DNA of 64,000 bases, from positions 95,806 to 159,805 of the forward strand of contig JAFEDI010000077.1 in the NCBI GenBank assembly GCA_018241725.1, in the 5' to 3' direction. The position numbers were made by a program, and so were the translations under genes. Source of the stretch: Pseudomonadota bacterium. GTDB taxonomy: Bacteria; Pseudomonadota; Gammaproteobacteria; Burkholderiales; Rhodocyclaceae. Under the pieces are notes generated by a model, which was given only the letters and a program-made list of their open reading frames with translations, made no database searches and had not been told where the DNA came from. The first letter of the stretch is position 1, and the number at the start of each line of letters is the position of its first letter. Shown one piece after another: positions 11,636 to 20,642 of the stretch.

Positions 11636-12994
11636 ATGAACACCCCGCAAAGCAGCACCAAAGTCAACTCCGGCGAAGTCGTTTCCGTGTCCTGGCTCAA
11701 CCGCGCGGCCCGCGAAGCGCTGGAAGGCAGCTTCCCGCTACTGTGGGTCGCCGGCGAGGTTTCGACCCTCACCCGCGCCGCCTCCGGGCATGTGTACTTC
11801 ACCCTCAAGGACGACCAGGCACAGGTGCGTTGCACCATGTGGCGCAACCGCGCGCAGTTGCTCGGCTTCCGCCTGGAGCACGGCATGCGCGTCGAAGTAC
11901 GGGCCCTGGTGACGCTGTTCGAAGCCCGCGGGGATTACCAGCTGAATGTCGAGTCCATTCGCCAGGCCGGCATCGGTAATCTCTATGAGGCCTTCCTGCG
12001 TCTGAAGGCACGCCTGGAGGCGGAAGGTTTGTTCGACCTGGCGGGCAAGCGTCCGCTACCACGCTTTCCACAAGGTATTGCGGTCGTCACGTCTCCCCAG
12101 GCCGCTGCGTGGCGCGACGTGACTGCCGCACTGGCGCGCCGGGCGCCGCACGTTCGGCTCAGCCTGTATCCAAGTCTGGTCCAGGGGGCCGACGCGCCCG
12201 CCCAGATCGTCGCAGCCATCCGCCAGGCCGGCCTCCGCGCCCGGCAGGACGGCAACGATGTGCTTTTGCTGGTACGTGGCGGCGGCAGCCTGGAAGACCT
12301 CGCGGCCTTCAACGACGAAAGCGTCGCCCGGGCCGTTCGCGCGTGTCCCTTGCCGGTAGTGGTCGGCGTCGGCCACGAGACCGACGTGAGCATTGCAGAC
12401 TTCGCTGCCGACCTGCGTGCGGCCACGCCGACCGCGGCAGCCGAGCTGGTCAGCGCCGGCTATGTAGAAGCACGGGATGGACTGGAACAATTGGCGCACC
12501 GCCTCAAGCGGGCGATGGAGCGACGCATGGAAAACGCCGCCCAGCGCCTCGACCGGACCGCCGCGCGCCTGATCCACCCCCGCCAGCGCCTGCACGCCAG
12601 CCGGCTGCAGCTGGAGAATCTGCAGCAACGCCTGCAGGCCCGCATCACCCGGCAGATTGCGGCCCAACGGACGCGGGTCACCACACTGGAACTGCGCCTA
12701 GCCGCCCGCAGGCCCGATCTGGCCAGCCGGCAACAGAAGCTGAACATGCTGGAGCAAGGACTGCAGCGTGCCACGCACAAGCTGCTCGCCGACCGACGAA
12801 TGCAACTCAACACCCTGAACCAACATCTTGCCCACCTCGATCCCCGCGGCGTCCTGTCCCGCGGCTACAGCATCACGCGGGACGCCTCGGGGCAGATCGT
12901 TCGCTCCGTCAAGGGGCTGGCACCAGGAGATCTCATCAGCGTCGAACTCCACGACGGCGTCGTAGATGCAAAGGTAGACAAGCATTCCGGCTAG
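11636..12994 (+). CDS. xseA: Exodeoxyribonuclease VII large subunit
   Basis: Catalytic subunit of the single-strand-specific exonuclease VII (with XseB, not in this window), used in mismatch repair and damage tolerance. 452 aa from ATG 11636: N-terminal OB fold (SVSWLNRAAREALEG, then GHVYFTLKD), the exonuclease core with VVGVGHETDVSIADFAAD and PTPTAAAE-like ATPTAAAEL, a long coiled region, and C-terminal RGYSI. An in-frame ATG at 11600 would add 12 atypical residues, so the later start is chosen. A TAGAAT -10-like box sits only 8 bp before this ATG, so a leaderless transcript is possible. Confidence 0.94.
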   Translation: MNTPQSSTKVNSGEVVSVSWLNRAAREALEGSFPLLWVAGEVSTLTRAASGHVYFTLKDDQAQVRCTMWRNRAQLLGFRLEHGMRVEVRALVTLFEARGDYQLNVESIRQAGIGNLYEAFLRLKARLEAEGLFDLAGKRPLPRFPQGIAVVTSPQAAAWRDVTAALARRAPHVRLSLYPSLVQGADAPAQIVAAIRQAGLRARQDGNDVLLLVRGGGSLEDLAAFNDESVARAVRACPLPVVVGVGHETDVSIADFAADLRAATPTAAAELVSAGYVEARDGLEQLAHRLKRAMERRMENAAQRLDRTAARLIHPRQRLHASRLQLENLQQRLQARITRQIAAQRTRVTTLELRLAARRPDLASRQQKLNMLEQGLQRATHKLLADRRMQLNTLNQHLAHLDPRGVLSRGYSITRDASGQIVRSVKGLAPGDLISVELHDGVVDAKVDKHSG

Positions 12995-13050
12995 TTGCGG
13001 TGCAAAATAGCGGATGGAACCGGCGACCGGATGAGGTACGCCGAGGCCGA

Positions 13051-13085
13051 TTGTGCAGAGAATCCAATCCCGACTAGAATAGTCG
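13051..13085 (+). promoter_or_regulatory. Candidate sodB promoter with small palindrome
   Basis: TTGTGC (13051-13056) and TAGAAT (13075-13080) are 18 bp apart. The -10 is embedded in a 6-bp inverted repeat CGACTA / TAGTCG (13071-13085), which could be an operator. The sodB ATG follows 33 bp after the -10. Confidence 0.5.
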
Positions 13086-13113
13086 GACAATTTCCTACAC
13101 CCCGGAGAAACAA

Positions 13114-13701
13114 ATGGCTCATACCCTGCCCGAACTGCCCTTCGCCAAGAACGCCCTGGCTCCCCACATTTCCGAAGAAACCTTCGAATACCACTACGGC
13201 AAGCACCACCAAGCCTATGTGACCAACCTGAACAACCTCATCCCGGGCACCGAGTACGAAAACCTGTCCGTCGAAGAGACCTTCCTGAAGGCCCCTGCCG
13301 GCGGCATCTACAACAACGCCGCCCAGGTCTGGAACCACACCTTCTTCTGGAGCTCCCTCAAGCCGAACGGCGGCGGCGCTCCGGCTGGCGCGCTGGCTGA
13401 CGCCATCAACGCCAAGTGGGGCTCCTTCGACGAGTTCAAGAAGGCCTTCCAGGCTTCCGCCGTCGGCAACTTCGGTTCCGGCTGGACCTGGCTGGTCAAG
13501 AAGGCCGACGGCTCCGTCGACATCGTCAACACCGGCGCTGCCGGCAACCCGCTGAAGAGCGGCGAAGGCAAGCCCCTGCTGACCATCGACGTGTGGGAAC
13601 ACGCCTACTACATCGACTACCGCAATGCCCGTCCCAAGTTCGTGGAAACCTTCCTGAACAGTCTGGCCAACTGGGACTTCGCTGCCGCCAACTTCGCCTG
13701 A
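13114..13701 (+). CDS. sodB: Superoxide dismutase [Fe]
   Basis: Cytoplasmic dismutation of superoxide to oxygen and hydrogen peroxide. The 195-aa length equals typical FeSOD. Metal ligands are visible as H27 (EYHYGKHH), H75 (QVWNHTFFW), D159 and H163 (IDVWEHAYY). Gln71 in the AAQVWNHTF context, and the short length, favour iron over manganese. A strong SD (CCGGAGAAA) precedes ATG 13114. It is monocistronic, with its own candidate promoter and a strong terminator at 13761. Confidence 0.97.
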   Translation: MAHTLPELPFAKNALAPHISEETFEYHYGKHHQAYVTNLNNLIPGTEYENLSVEETFLKAPAGGIYNNAAQVWNHTFFWSSLKPNGGGAPAGALADAINAKWGSFDEFKKAFQASAVGNFGSGWTWLVKKADGSVDIVNTGAAGNPLKSGEGKPLLTIDVWEHAYYIDYRNARPKFVETFLNSLANWDFAAANFA

Positions 13702-13760
13702 TCGCGAAGCGGCTGCAGCCACCGGGAGCCTGGTGACCTGATAGGTCGCTGCTCCCGGAA

Positions 13761-13804
13761 CAGCCCCGACACCGGCTCACGCCGTGTCGGGGCTGTTCTT
13801 TTTG
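13761..13804 (+). terminator. Rho-independent terminator of sodB
   Basis: A 12-bp stem (CAGCCCCGACAC / GTGTCGGGGCTG) with an 11-nt loop, followed by TTCTTTTT. It isolates sodB from the SOS-controlled gene downstream. Confidence 0.9.
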
Positions 13805-13837
13805 AGCACGTATTGAAGCGTGGAAGTGTGGCTTGTT

Positions 13838-13867
13838 GGGTTAACTGTATTTATATACAGTTAACCC
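13838..13867 (+). promoter_or_regulatory. LexA (SOS) box immediately upstream of dnaE2
   Basis: Perfect LexA core CTGT-N8-ACAG (13845-13860) inside a 13-bp perfect inverted repeat (GGGTTAACTGTAT / ATACAGTTAACCC, spacer TTAT). The repeat ends at 13867, the base before the dnaE2 ATG. The core matches the E. coli-type box used by betaproteobacteria. No Shine-Dalgarno sequence fits between operator and start. Confidence 0.88.
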
Positions 13868-16800
13868 ATGCCCCAACAGGATCCTCCCGCTTTTGCCGAG
13901 CTCTGTGCCCGCTCCAACTTCAGCTTCCAGACCGGCGCCTCCCACCCGGAGGAGCTTGTCGAACAGGCCGCGGCCCTCGGCTATACCGCGCTGGCGCTGG
14001 CCGACGAATGCTCCATAGCCGGCGTCGTGCGGGCTTACGCTGCCTGGCAGGCGCGCAAGGAGCGGCTGCAGCTGATCGTCGGAACCCGCATCCAGCTGGA
14101 CGACGGCCCGCAGCTCGTGCTGCTCGCCGAGAACCGGCTGGGTTACGGCCAGCTGTGCCGCCTCATCAGCCACGGCCGGCTGGCGACAGAAAAAGGCCAG
14201 TACCAGCTGCACCGGCACGATCTGAACGGCGACTTCGACCACTGCCTGGCCCTGCTGATTCCGCCGGACGCCGTATCCACCACACTCACGGACGAAGCCC
14301 GCTGGCTGGCTGCCCTTTTCCCTGGCAGGGCCTGGATCGCCGCCCTCCTCCCGATGGGCGCCGACGACCGCCGCCGACAGGCGTGGATCAGCGCATCAGC
14401 ACACGCCGCCGGCATCCCGGTCGCCAGCACCTGCGCACCTCTGATGCACCACCCGTCGCGCCAGCCCGTGGCCGATGTGTTGAGTGCACTGCGCCATCAT
14501 TGCAGCCTCGACGAGGCCGGCTACCGGCTGGCTGCCAATGCCGAACTCCACCTGCAGAGCCGCCAGCGCCTCGCCCGCCGTCACCCGCCGGAATGGCTGG
14601 CCGAAACCCTGGTGATCGCAGCTCGCTGCCACTGCCCGCTCGGCGAACTGGGCTACGAATATCCGGAGGAAATCGTGCCTTCCGGCGCCACGGCAGGATC
14701 CCACCTGCGCGAGCTGGTGGACGCCGGTCTGCGGCACCGTTACCCGCCGGCCGCGGACGAGCTGGATCAGGTCCCTGCCCAGATTCGCGCCCAGGCCGAC
14801 AAGGAGCTCGCACTGATCATCGATCTCGGGTACGAGGCCTTCTTCCTCACCGTTGAGGACATCGTCCGCTTCGCCCGTAGCAAGAAGATCCTGTGTCAGG
14901 GCCGCGGTTCGGCGGCCAACTCGGTGGTGTGCTACGCGCTGGGCATCACCGCGGTCACGCCGGAGGACGGGCATCTGCTCTTCGAGCGCTTCGTGTCGAA
15001 GGAGCGCCGGGAACCGCCCGACATCGACGTGGACTTCGAACACGACCGGCGCGAGGAGGTCATCCAGTACATCTACCGCAAATACGGTCGGGACCGGGCC
15101 GCCCTGGCCGCCACAGTGATCCGCTACCGTCCCCGCAGCGCCCTCCGTGATGCGGGCCGTGCCCTCGGCTTTGATCTCGGCCAACTGGAACAGCTCAGCC
15201 GCCGCCTGGCCTGGTGGGACGGCAGCCGGGTGGCACCGGAACGCCTGCGCGAAGCCGGCCTCGACCCGGACGCCCCACGCACGCAACTGCTGCTCAAAGT
15301 CGCCAACACACTCGTCGGCTTCCCCCGTCACCTGTCCCAGCACGTCGGCGGCTTCGTGATTTCCCGCGGACCGCTGGCTGAACTGGTCCCGGTCGAAAAC
15401 GCCGCCATGACCGAACGCACAGTCATTCAGTGGGACAAGGACGACCTGGAAACCCTCGGGCTGCTGAAAGTGGACGTGCTGGCCCTCGGCATGCTGTCGG
15501 CGATCCGCCGCAGCCTGGACCTCATCTCCCGCTGGCGCGGCCGCTCCTTCACGGTAGCCGACATCCCGCGGGAGCAGGCCCCCGTCTACGACATGTTGTG
15601 CGAAGCCGACGCCATGGGCGTCTTCCAGGTGGAGTCCCGGGCCCAGCTGAGCATGCTGCCCCGCCTGAGGCCCCGTACCTACTACGATCTGGTCGTCGAG
15701 GTGGCCATCGTCCGGCCCGGGCCGATCCAGGGCGGCATGGTCCATCCCTACCTGCAGGCGCGGGAAAAGGTAGCCCGTCAGGAGCCCATCGACTACCCGC
15801 AGCCGGAGATCGAGCCGGTCCTGTCCCGCACCTACGGCGTGCCAATCTTCCAGGAGCAGGTCATGCAACTGGCGATGGTCGCTGCCGGCTTCAGCCCCGG
15901 CGACGCCGATCAACTGCGCCGTTCCATGGGCGCCTGGGGACGCAAAGGCGACCTGCAGCACTATCAGGAGCGCCTGACGACCGGCATGCTTGATCGCGGG
16001 TACCCGCGGGAATTCGCCGAGGCGCTGTGCCGGCAGATCCAGGGCTTCGGCAGCTACGGTTTCCCGGAATCCCACGCGGCCAGCTTCGCACTGCTGGTCT
16101 ATGTTTCCGCCTGGCTCAAACGGTTTGAGCCAGCAGCCTTCCTGTGCGGCCTCCTCAACAGCCAGCCGATGGGCTTCTACGGGCCGTCCCAACTGATCCA
16201 GGATGCCCGTCGCCACCATGTCGAAGTCCGGCCGGCCGATGTCGGCGCCAGCGAGTGGGAGTGCACGCAGGAAGCCTCCAGCAGCGCCCCGGACATCCCC
16301 GCTGCCCGCCTCGGTCTGCGCCTCGTCAAGGGCTTCAATGCCGCCGCCGCAGAGCGCATCGTCGCCACCAGGCAGGACGGTGCCTTCCTGTCGGTGGACG
16401 ACCTCACACGCCGGGCCGGACTCGATCCCGAAGAACTCCGCGCGTTGGCATCCGCCGGTGCCCTCGCCAGCCTGGCCGGCCACCGGCGCCAGGCCTGGTG
16501 GGCCGCCAGCGGCGCCCAGGCAGCTCCCGGCCTGCTCCACCAGGTGCCGCTGGCCGACGACAGCCTCGCCCTGCCCGCCCCCAGCGAAACCCAGGATCTG
16601 ATCGCCGACTATGCGCGCCTGGGTTTCAGCCTGGGGCGGCATCCACTGCTCTTCCTGCGCCCCCGCTTACGGGCCGAACGCTTCCTGACCGCGACAGAGA
16701 TTTCCAACTGCCCGGACCGCAAGCTGGCCCGGGCAATTGGCATCGTCACCTGCCGCCAGCGTCCGGGCACGGCCAAGGGCACGATGTTCGTCACCATCGA

Positions 16801-17002
16801 AGACGAAACCGGCTGGATCAACGTCATCGTCCGGCCCGAACTCCTTGAGGCCGAAAGACGCATCCTGCTGGGCACCAGCCTGCTCGGCGTCTATGGACAG
16901 ATCGCCCGCCAGGGCAAGGTGGTGCACCTGCACGCCAAACGAGTCGTAGACCGCTCCGCGCTGCTTGGACAGTTGGCCCCCAAGAGCCGGGACTTTCATT
17001 GA
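13868..17002 (+). CDS. dnaE2: Error-prone DNA polymerase DnaE2/ImuC
   Basis: Alpha-subunit-like C-family polymerase used for SOS mutagenesis and lesion tolerance. 1044 aa, within the ImuC range and shorter than replicative DnaE. A PHP domain occupies about 8-270 (ELCARSNFSFQTGASHPEEL), followed by the polymerase core with PDIDVDF (384-390; D387 and D389 bind the catalytic metals), a HhH region, and a C-terminal OB fold (GIVTCRQRPGTAKGTMFVTIEDETG). ATG 13868 is the only plausible start: it gives the family N-terminus. The usual cassette partners imuA and imuB are absent next to it. LexA control is strongly indicated by the operator. Confidence 0.95.
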   Translation: MPQQDPPAFAELCARSNFSFQTGASHPEELVEQAAALGYTALALADECSIAGVVRAYAAWQARKERLQLIVGTRIQLDDGPQLVLLAENRLGYGQLCRLISHGRLATEKGQYQLHRHDLNGDFDHCLALLIPPDAVSTTLTDEARWLAALFPGRAWIAALLPMGADDRRRQAWISASAHAAGIPVASTCAPLMHHPSRQPVADVLSALRHHCSLDEAGYRLAANAELHLQSRQRLARRHPPEWLAETLVIAARCHCPLGELGYEYPEEIVPSGATAGSHLRELVDAGLRHRYPPAADELDQVPAQIRAQADKELALIIDLGYEAFFLTVEDIVRFARSKKILCQGRGSAANSVVCYALGITAVTPEDGHLLFERFVSKERREPPDIDVDFEHDRREEVIQYIYRKYGRDRAALAATVIRYRPRSALRDAGRALGFDLGQLEQLSRRLAWWDGSRVAPERLREAGLDPDAPRTQLLLKVANTLVGFPRHLSQHVGGFVISRGPLAELVPVENAAMTERTVIQWDKDDLETLGLLKVDVLALGMLSAIRRSLDLISRWRGRSFTVADIPREQAPVYDMLCEADAMGVFQVESRAQLSMLPRLRPRTYYDLVVEVAIVRPGPIQGGMVHPYLQAREKVARQEPIDYPQPEIEPVLSRTYGVPIFQEQVMQLAMVAAGFSPGDADQLRRSMGAWGRKGDLQHYQERLTTGMLDRGYPREFAEALCRQIQGFGSYGFPESHAASFALLVYVSAWLKRFEPAAFLCGLLNSQPMGFYGPSQLIQDARRHHVEVRPADVGASEWECTQEASSSAPDIPAARLGLRLVKGFNAAAAERIVATRQDGAFLSVDDLTRRAGLDPEELRALASAGALASLAGHRRQAWWAASGAQAAPGLLHQVPLADDSLALPAPSETQDLIADYARLGFSLGRHPLLFLRPRLRAERFLTATEISNCPDRKLARAIGIVTCRQRPGTAKGTMFVTIEDETGWINVIVRPELLEAERRILLGTSLLGVYGQIARQGKVVHLHAKRVVDRSALLGQLAPKSRDFH

Positions 17003-17061
17003 ATCCCATCGCCTTTTCGCGGTCTCATTCAAACGAAGATTCCACCTCGCCCGGAGTGCCC

Positions 17062-17712
17062 ATGCGTTTCCGCCCCCTGTCCGTAGTGACATTTCTCGTA
17101 CCCTGCATGCTCCTCCTGACGGGTTGCGCGACCAGCACCATCAAGTCCAGCTGGCGGGACACCAGCATGCCCGCCGTCACTCCACGCAAGATTGCCGTCT
17201 TCGTCTCCGTGAAGGACGACGAAAACCTGCGCATGATGGCCGAGAACCGGATCGTCCAGCGCATGCCCAGGAGCCTGCAGGCCACCGCCGGACATCTGCT
17301 CGATCTCGAACCCCGGCCCGAAACCGACAGCGTTCGCCGGCACCTGATCGAAGGCGGATTCGACAGCGCCCTCATCGCCCGCCTGGTGTCCGTGGACAAG
17401 ACACAGACCGTCGTTCCCCCGCAGACCCAGTTCGGACCCGACCCCTTCTTCTGGCGGATGGGGCCTTACTATCGGCCCTACTACAACCCCTTCTTCACCT
17501 ACTACCCTTACACCTACGAAACCCCGGGCTACACCGTCGACACCACCCGCGTCGTCGTCGAGACCCTGCTGTACCACCTGCCGGATGCCAAGCCGGTATG
17601 GTCGGCAGTCAGCGAATCCGTCAATCCGGAATCGTCCATCCGCCTCGTGGACGAACTGATCGACCTGCTCGGCAAGCGCCTCAGGGACGAAGGGCTGCTA
17701 CCGCCAGACTGA
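17062..17712 (+). CDS. DUF4136-like lipoprotein
   Basis: Predicted lipoprotein of 216 aa from ATG 17062: signal peptide with lipobox LLTG-C22, giving an acylated Cys. The mature part starts TSTIKSSWRDTSMP, a start typical of DUF4136-type envelope proteins, and contains a Tyr/Pro/Phe-rich stretch (about 134-160). A TTG at 16999 overlapping the dnaE2 stop opens the frame, but the lipoprotein signal makes 17062 the likely start. It may be read through from dnaE2 (59 bp away). Function unknown. Confidence 0.8.
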   Translation: MRFRPLSVVTFLVPCMLLLTGCATSTIKSSWRDTSMPAVTPRKIAVFVSVKDDENLRMMAENRIVQRMPRSLQATAGHLLDLEPRPETDSVRRHLIEGGFDSALIARLVSVDKTQTVVPPQTQFGPDPFFWRMGPYYRPYYNPFFTYYPYTYETPGYTVDTTRVVVETLLYHLPDAKPVWSAVSESVNPESSIRLVDELIDLLGKRLRDEGLLPPD

Positions 17713-17771
17713 GAGCGAGCCACTTTTTTCTTCCTGAGCAGCACAAAACACCCCTATTCAGGTCAGGGGCA

Positions 17772-17800
17772 TTGACCATTTCGGGTTCCAGCCTTAACAT
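17772..17800 (+). promoter_or_regulatory. Candidate promoter of the heme/flavin module
   Basis: TTGACC (17772-17777) and TAACAT (17795-17800) with 17-bp spacing. The palindromic Fur-like operator begins on the next base, so a bound repressor would cover the transcription start. Confidence 0.6.
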
Positions 17801-17830
17801 AGGATTCATTCTCATTTGCGAATGAATCCT
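17801..17830 (+). promoter_or_regulatory. Fur-box-like operator
   Basis: A perfect 11-bp inverted repeat (AGGATTCATTC / GAATGAATCCT) with an 8-bp spacer. Read on the minus strand it contains AAATGAGAATGAAT, close to Fur-box half-sites of the AATGAGAATCATT type used in proteobacteria. Position right after the -10 suggests repression by Fur when iron is sufficient. Another dyad-binding regulator is possible. Confidence 0.55.
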
Positions 17831-17959
17831 GTTTTACATTCGCAAACGCAAGCCAGCCAAGCGATTAGACCCGCCCAGCCAGCCAGCGAAGAGGACACAG
17901 CCTGCCCGGCCATCAGGCCGCCCAGGTCACTGCCGACGCCGACTGACTGGAGCCCTTCG

Positions 17960-19153
17960 ATGCACCGCCTCGCCCGGATTACCCTATCCCTATCCATGAC
18001 CCTGCTGCTTGTGGCCTGTGGTGGAGGCGGAGGAGGAAGCAGCGGGGGAAGCGGCACAGACACCGCAACGAGCAACCTGTCCGCAGCCGCCCAACTCGGC
18101 GAAAAGCTGTTCAACGACCCGATCCTGTCGAGCACCGGCGCCATGTCCTGCGCCACCTGCCACGTCAAGGCCAACCACTACGCTGCCACCGACAGCCGCT
18201 CGGTGCCCGCCGGTGCGGATGCCGGCCACGAAGCCGGGCGTCAGGCCCCGTCGCTCAAGTACCTCAAATTCAATACGGCCTTCTACTTCGCCAAGGACGG
18301 CACACCGACCAGTGGCTTCACCTGGGACGGCCGCGCCAACACCCTAGGCGATCAGGCTTCGGGCCCCCTCCTCAACCCGAACGAGATGGCCAACACCAGC
18401 GCCGACGACGTGGTCGCCAAACTCAAGCGCTCCACCAATGCCGCGGAATTCATGAAGGTCTTTGGCAGCGACATCTTCAGCCGCCCCGCCGACGCCTTCG
18501 CCCGCCTGCAATACGCGCTCCAGCAGTATCAGCTGGAAGACGCCGATTTCGCCCCGTTCAGCAGCAAGTTCGACCTATGGCTCGCCGGCAAGGCCCAGCT
18601 CACCGACGCGGAGATGCGCGGCTGGGCCCTGTTCAACGACCCGAACAAGGGCAACTGCACAGCCTGCCACGTCGGCACCTCTGCGGACGGCCATCCCCCG
18701 CTGTTCACCGACTTCACCTATGACACGCTCGGCGTGCCGCGCAACATGGACATCAACGCCAACGCCGATGCCAGCTACTACGACCTCGGCCTGTGCGGCC
18801 CGGTGCGCACCGATCTGTCCGCCCGCACCGACCTGTGCGGCGCCTTCCGGGTGCCAACCCTGCGCAACATCGCAAAGACCGGCCCTTACTTCCACAACGG
18901 CGCCATCAAGACCCTCACCGACGCGGTTCGCTTCTACGTCCGTCGCGACACCAACCCCGAGGAGTGGTACCCCACCGACACCAGTGGCACGGTGCAGAAG
19001 TTCAACGACCTACCCGCTGCCTACCGCAAGAACGTGAATACCGTCGAGGTGCCGTACAACCGGAAGCCCGGCGACTCCCCTGCCCTCACCGAGAGCGAGA
19101 TTGCCGACCTGGTGACCTTCCTGAACACCCTGACCGACGGCTACGCTCCCTGA
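17960..19153 (+). CDS. Di-heme cytochrome c peroxidase/MauG-like lipoprotein
   Basis: Periplasm-facing lipoprotein of the bacterial di-heme peroxidase family, 397 aa from ATG 17960. Lipobox LLVA-C20 is followed by a Gly/Ser linker. Two heme c motifs are visible: CATCH (64-68) and CTACH (233-237), plus PLLNPNEM (about 137-143), as in CCP/MauG proteins. The substrate could be peroxide or an electron acceptor; sequence alone does not decide. The frame extends upstream to 17816 without a signal-like start, so 17960 is preferred; this leaves a leader of about 150 nt. It is the first gene of the Fur-box module. Confidence 0.9.
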   Translation: MHRLARITLSLSMTLLLVACGGGGGGSSGGSGTDTATSNLSAAAQLGEKLFNDPILSSTGAMSCATCHVKANHYAATDSRSVPAGADAGHEAGRQAPSLKYLKFNTAFYFAKDGTPTSGFTWDGRANTLGDQASGPLLNPNEMANTSADDVVAKLKRSTNAAEFMKVFGSDIFSRPADAFARLQYALQQYQLEDADFAPFSSKFDLWLAGKAQLTDAEMRGWALFNDPNKGNCTACHVGTSADGHPPLFTDFTYDTLGVPRNMDINANADASYYDLGLCGPVRTDLSARTDLCGAFRVPTLRNIAKTGPYFHNGAIKTLTDAVRFYVRRDTNPEEWYPTDTSGTVQKFNDLPAAYRKNVNTVEVPYNRKPGDSPALTESEIADLVTFLNTLTDGYAP

Positions 19154-19206
19154 GCCCATACCGATTTCCACATTGACGCCTGCTTGCTGATTCCGGAGAA
19201 ACGACG

Positions 19207-20559
19207 ATGAAGAGCACCCCGATCTGTCTGGCCCTCGCGGCCCTGTTTGCCACCGGCAGCGCTCATGCCGCCACCGACACCGAGCTGATGGCCAGGCTCG
19301 AACGCCTCGCTGCCGAACTCGAAGCCGTCAAGGCTGAGCTGAAGACCGTCAAGGCCCAGGCAACGGCCAACCAGGCTCCAGTTGCAGCCACCACCGCCTC
19401 TGCGGCTCCGGTTCCAGTTGCCGTCCCGAGCCCCGCCGCGGCACCTGCGCAGGCCTACCAGGCGCCGCTGGCCGTCAGCAGCTCCAGCGGCCAGACCAGC
19501 TTCTTCGGTTACGGCGAAGTCAATTACAACCGCCCCTTCCGCGATCAGAGCAACACCCAGATGGACGTCCGTCGCGCTGTGCTCGGCGTGACTCACCAGG
19601 CTTCCGAGCGCACCCGCATCGTCGCCGAATTCGAGTTCGAGCACGCCATCGCCTCCTCCTCCGATCAAGGCGAGGCCGAAGTCGAACAGCTCTACGTCGA
19701 GCACCGTCTCAATGACAACGTCGGCCTGAAGGGCGGCCTGTTCCTGATCCCCCTCGGCTTCATGAATTTGAGCCACGAACCCACCTCCTACTACGGCGTG
19801 GAACGCAACTTCGTCGAAACGGCCATCATCCCGACTACCTGGCGCGAGGTCGGCATGTCCGCCTTCGGCGTGACCGATGCCGGACTGCGCTGGGACGTCG
19901 GCCTCACCAGCGGCTTCGACCTCAACAAGTGGGACGGCACCAGCACCGAGGGCAAGGAGTCGCCCCTCGGGGCCCTGCACCAGGAAGGCCAGCTCGCCAA
20001 GGCCAACAACCTGTCGGCCTACGGCGCCGTCAGCTGGCGCGGCACCCCCGGCCTGGACGTGGGCGCCGGCGTATTCTCGGGCAAGGTCTCCCACAAGAAC
20101 ACCGCTGCGGACAGCACCAAGGCCGGCCTCTACGCTCCCGATGCCCGAGTGACCCTGTGGGACACCCACGCGCGCTGGACGCCCGGCAAGTGGGATCTGT
20201 CCGCCCTGTACGCCCGCGGCACCATCACCGACACCAGCGAGTTCAACCTGCAATTCGCCGGCGGCACCCTGGTGCCCAAGTCCTTCTACGGCTGGTACAC
20301 CCAGGCTGCCTACAAACTGTGGGAAGGCGGCGAATACCGTCTGAGCCCTTTCGCGCGCTACGAGGTGTTCAACACGGCGGCCAACTACGCGGCCATGCCG
20401 GCGGGCCTGGAAACCGACTCCCAGCGTGACGAGAAAGTCGTCACCGTCGGTGCCAACCTGCGTGTCGGCGACAACGTGGTGCTGAAGGCCGACGTGCAGC
20501 GCTTCCAGCTGGAGCGCACCCGCGATCGCCTGAACCTGGGCATCGGCTATCAGTTCTGA
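19207..20559 (+). CDS. OprP/OprO-type outer-membrane porin
   Basis: Outer-membrane beta-barrel, 450 aa. A signal peptide (about 1-21, ending AHAA) is followed by a short coiled coil (LMARLERLAAELEAVKAELKTVK region, 27-48), an Ala/Pro linker, and a barrel with QMDVRRAVLGV and repeated amphipathic strands ending in GIGYQF, the C-terminal Phe typical of Bam substrates. Family members pass phosphate or polyphosphate, but the substrate is not predictable here; context suggests an iron-linked role. Good SD (CCGGAGAAA). It starts 53 bp after the di-heme gene. Confidence 0.85.
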   Translation: MKSTPICLALAALFATGSAHAATDTELMARLERLAAELEAVKAELKTVKAQATANQAPVAATTASAAPVPVAVPSPAAAPAQAYQAPLAVSSSSGQTSFFGYGEVNYNRPFRDQSNTQMDVRRAVLGVTHQASERTRIVAEFEFEHAIASSSDQGEAEVEQLYVEHRLNDNVGLKGGLFLIPLGFMNLSHEPTSYYGVERNFVETAIIPTTWREVGMSAFGVTDAGLRWDVGLTSGFDLNKWDGTSTEGKESPLGALHQEGQLAKANNLSAYGAVSWRGTPGLDVGAGVFSGKVSHKNTAADSTKAGLYAPDARVTLWDTHARWTPGKWDLSALYARGTITDTSEFNLQFAGGTLVPKSFYGWYTQAAYKLWEGGEYRLSPFARYEVFNTAANYAAMPAGLETDSQRDEKVVTVGANLRVGDNVVLKADVQRFQLERTRDRLNLGIGYQF

Positions 20560-20591
20560 TCCGGAGACGAACGCGGTATCCTCCCACCCTG

Positions 20592-20623
20592 CCCGGCGGC
20601 TCTCCCCGACCCGCCGGGTTTTG
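20592..20623 (+). terminator. Hairpin between porin and FMN-binding gene
   Basis: 8-bp arms CCCGGCGG / CCGCCGGG with a 11-nt loop followed by TTTTG. Likely a partial terminator that lowers expression of the three downstream flavin genes relative to the porin. Confidence 0.55.
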
Positions 20624-20642
20624 TGCTTTCAACGAAGGAACA

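Noticed and set aside
14396-16642. 748-codon open frame on the minus strand inside dnaE2
   Set aside because: It mirrors the GC-rich dnaE2 codons, has low-complexity composition without recognisable domains, and the opposite strand has clear polymerase motifs.
17753-17775. Hairpin CCCCT / AGGGG as a terminator of the lipoprotein gene
   Set aside because: Only 5-bp arms with a 9-nt loop and no T-run; it also overlaps the candidate -35 region.
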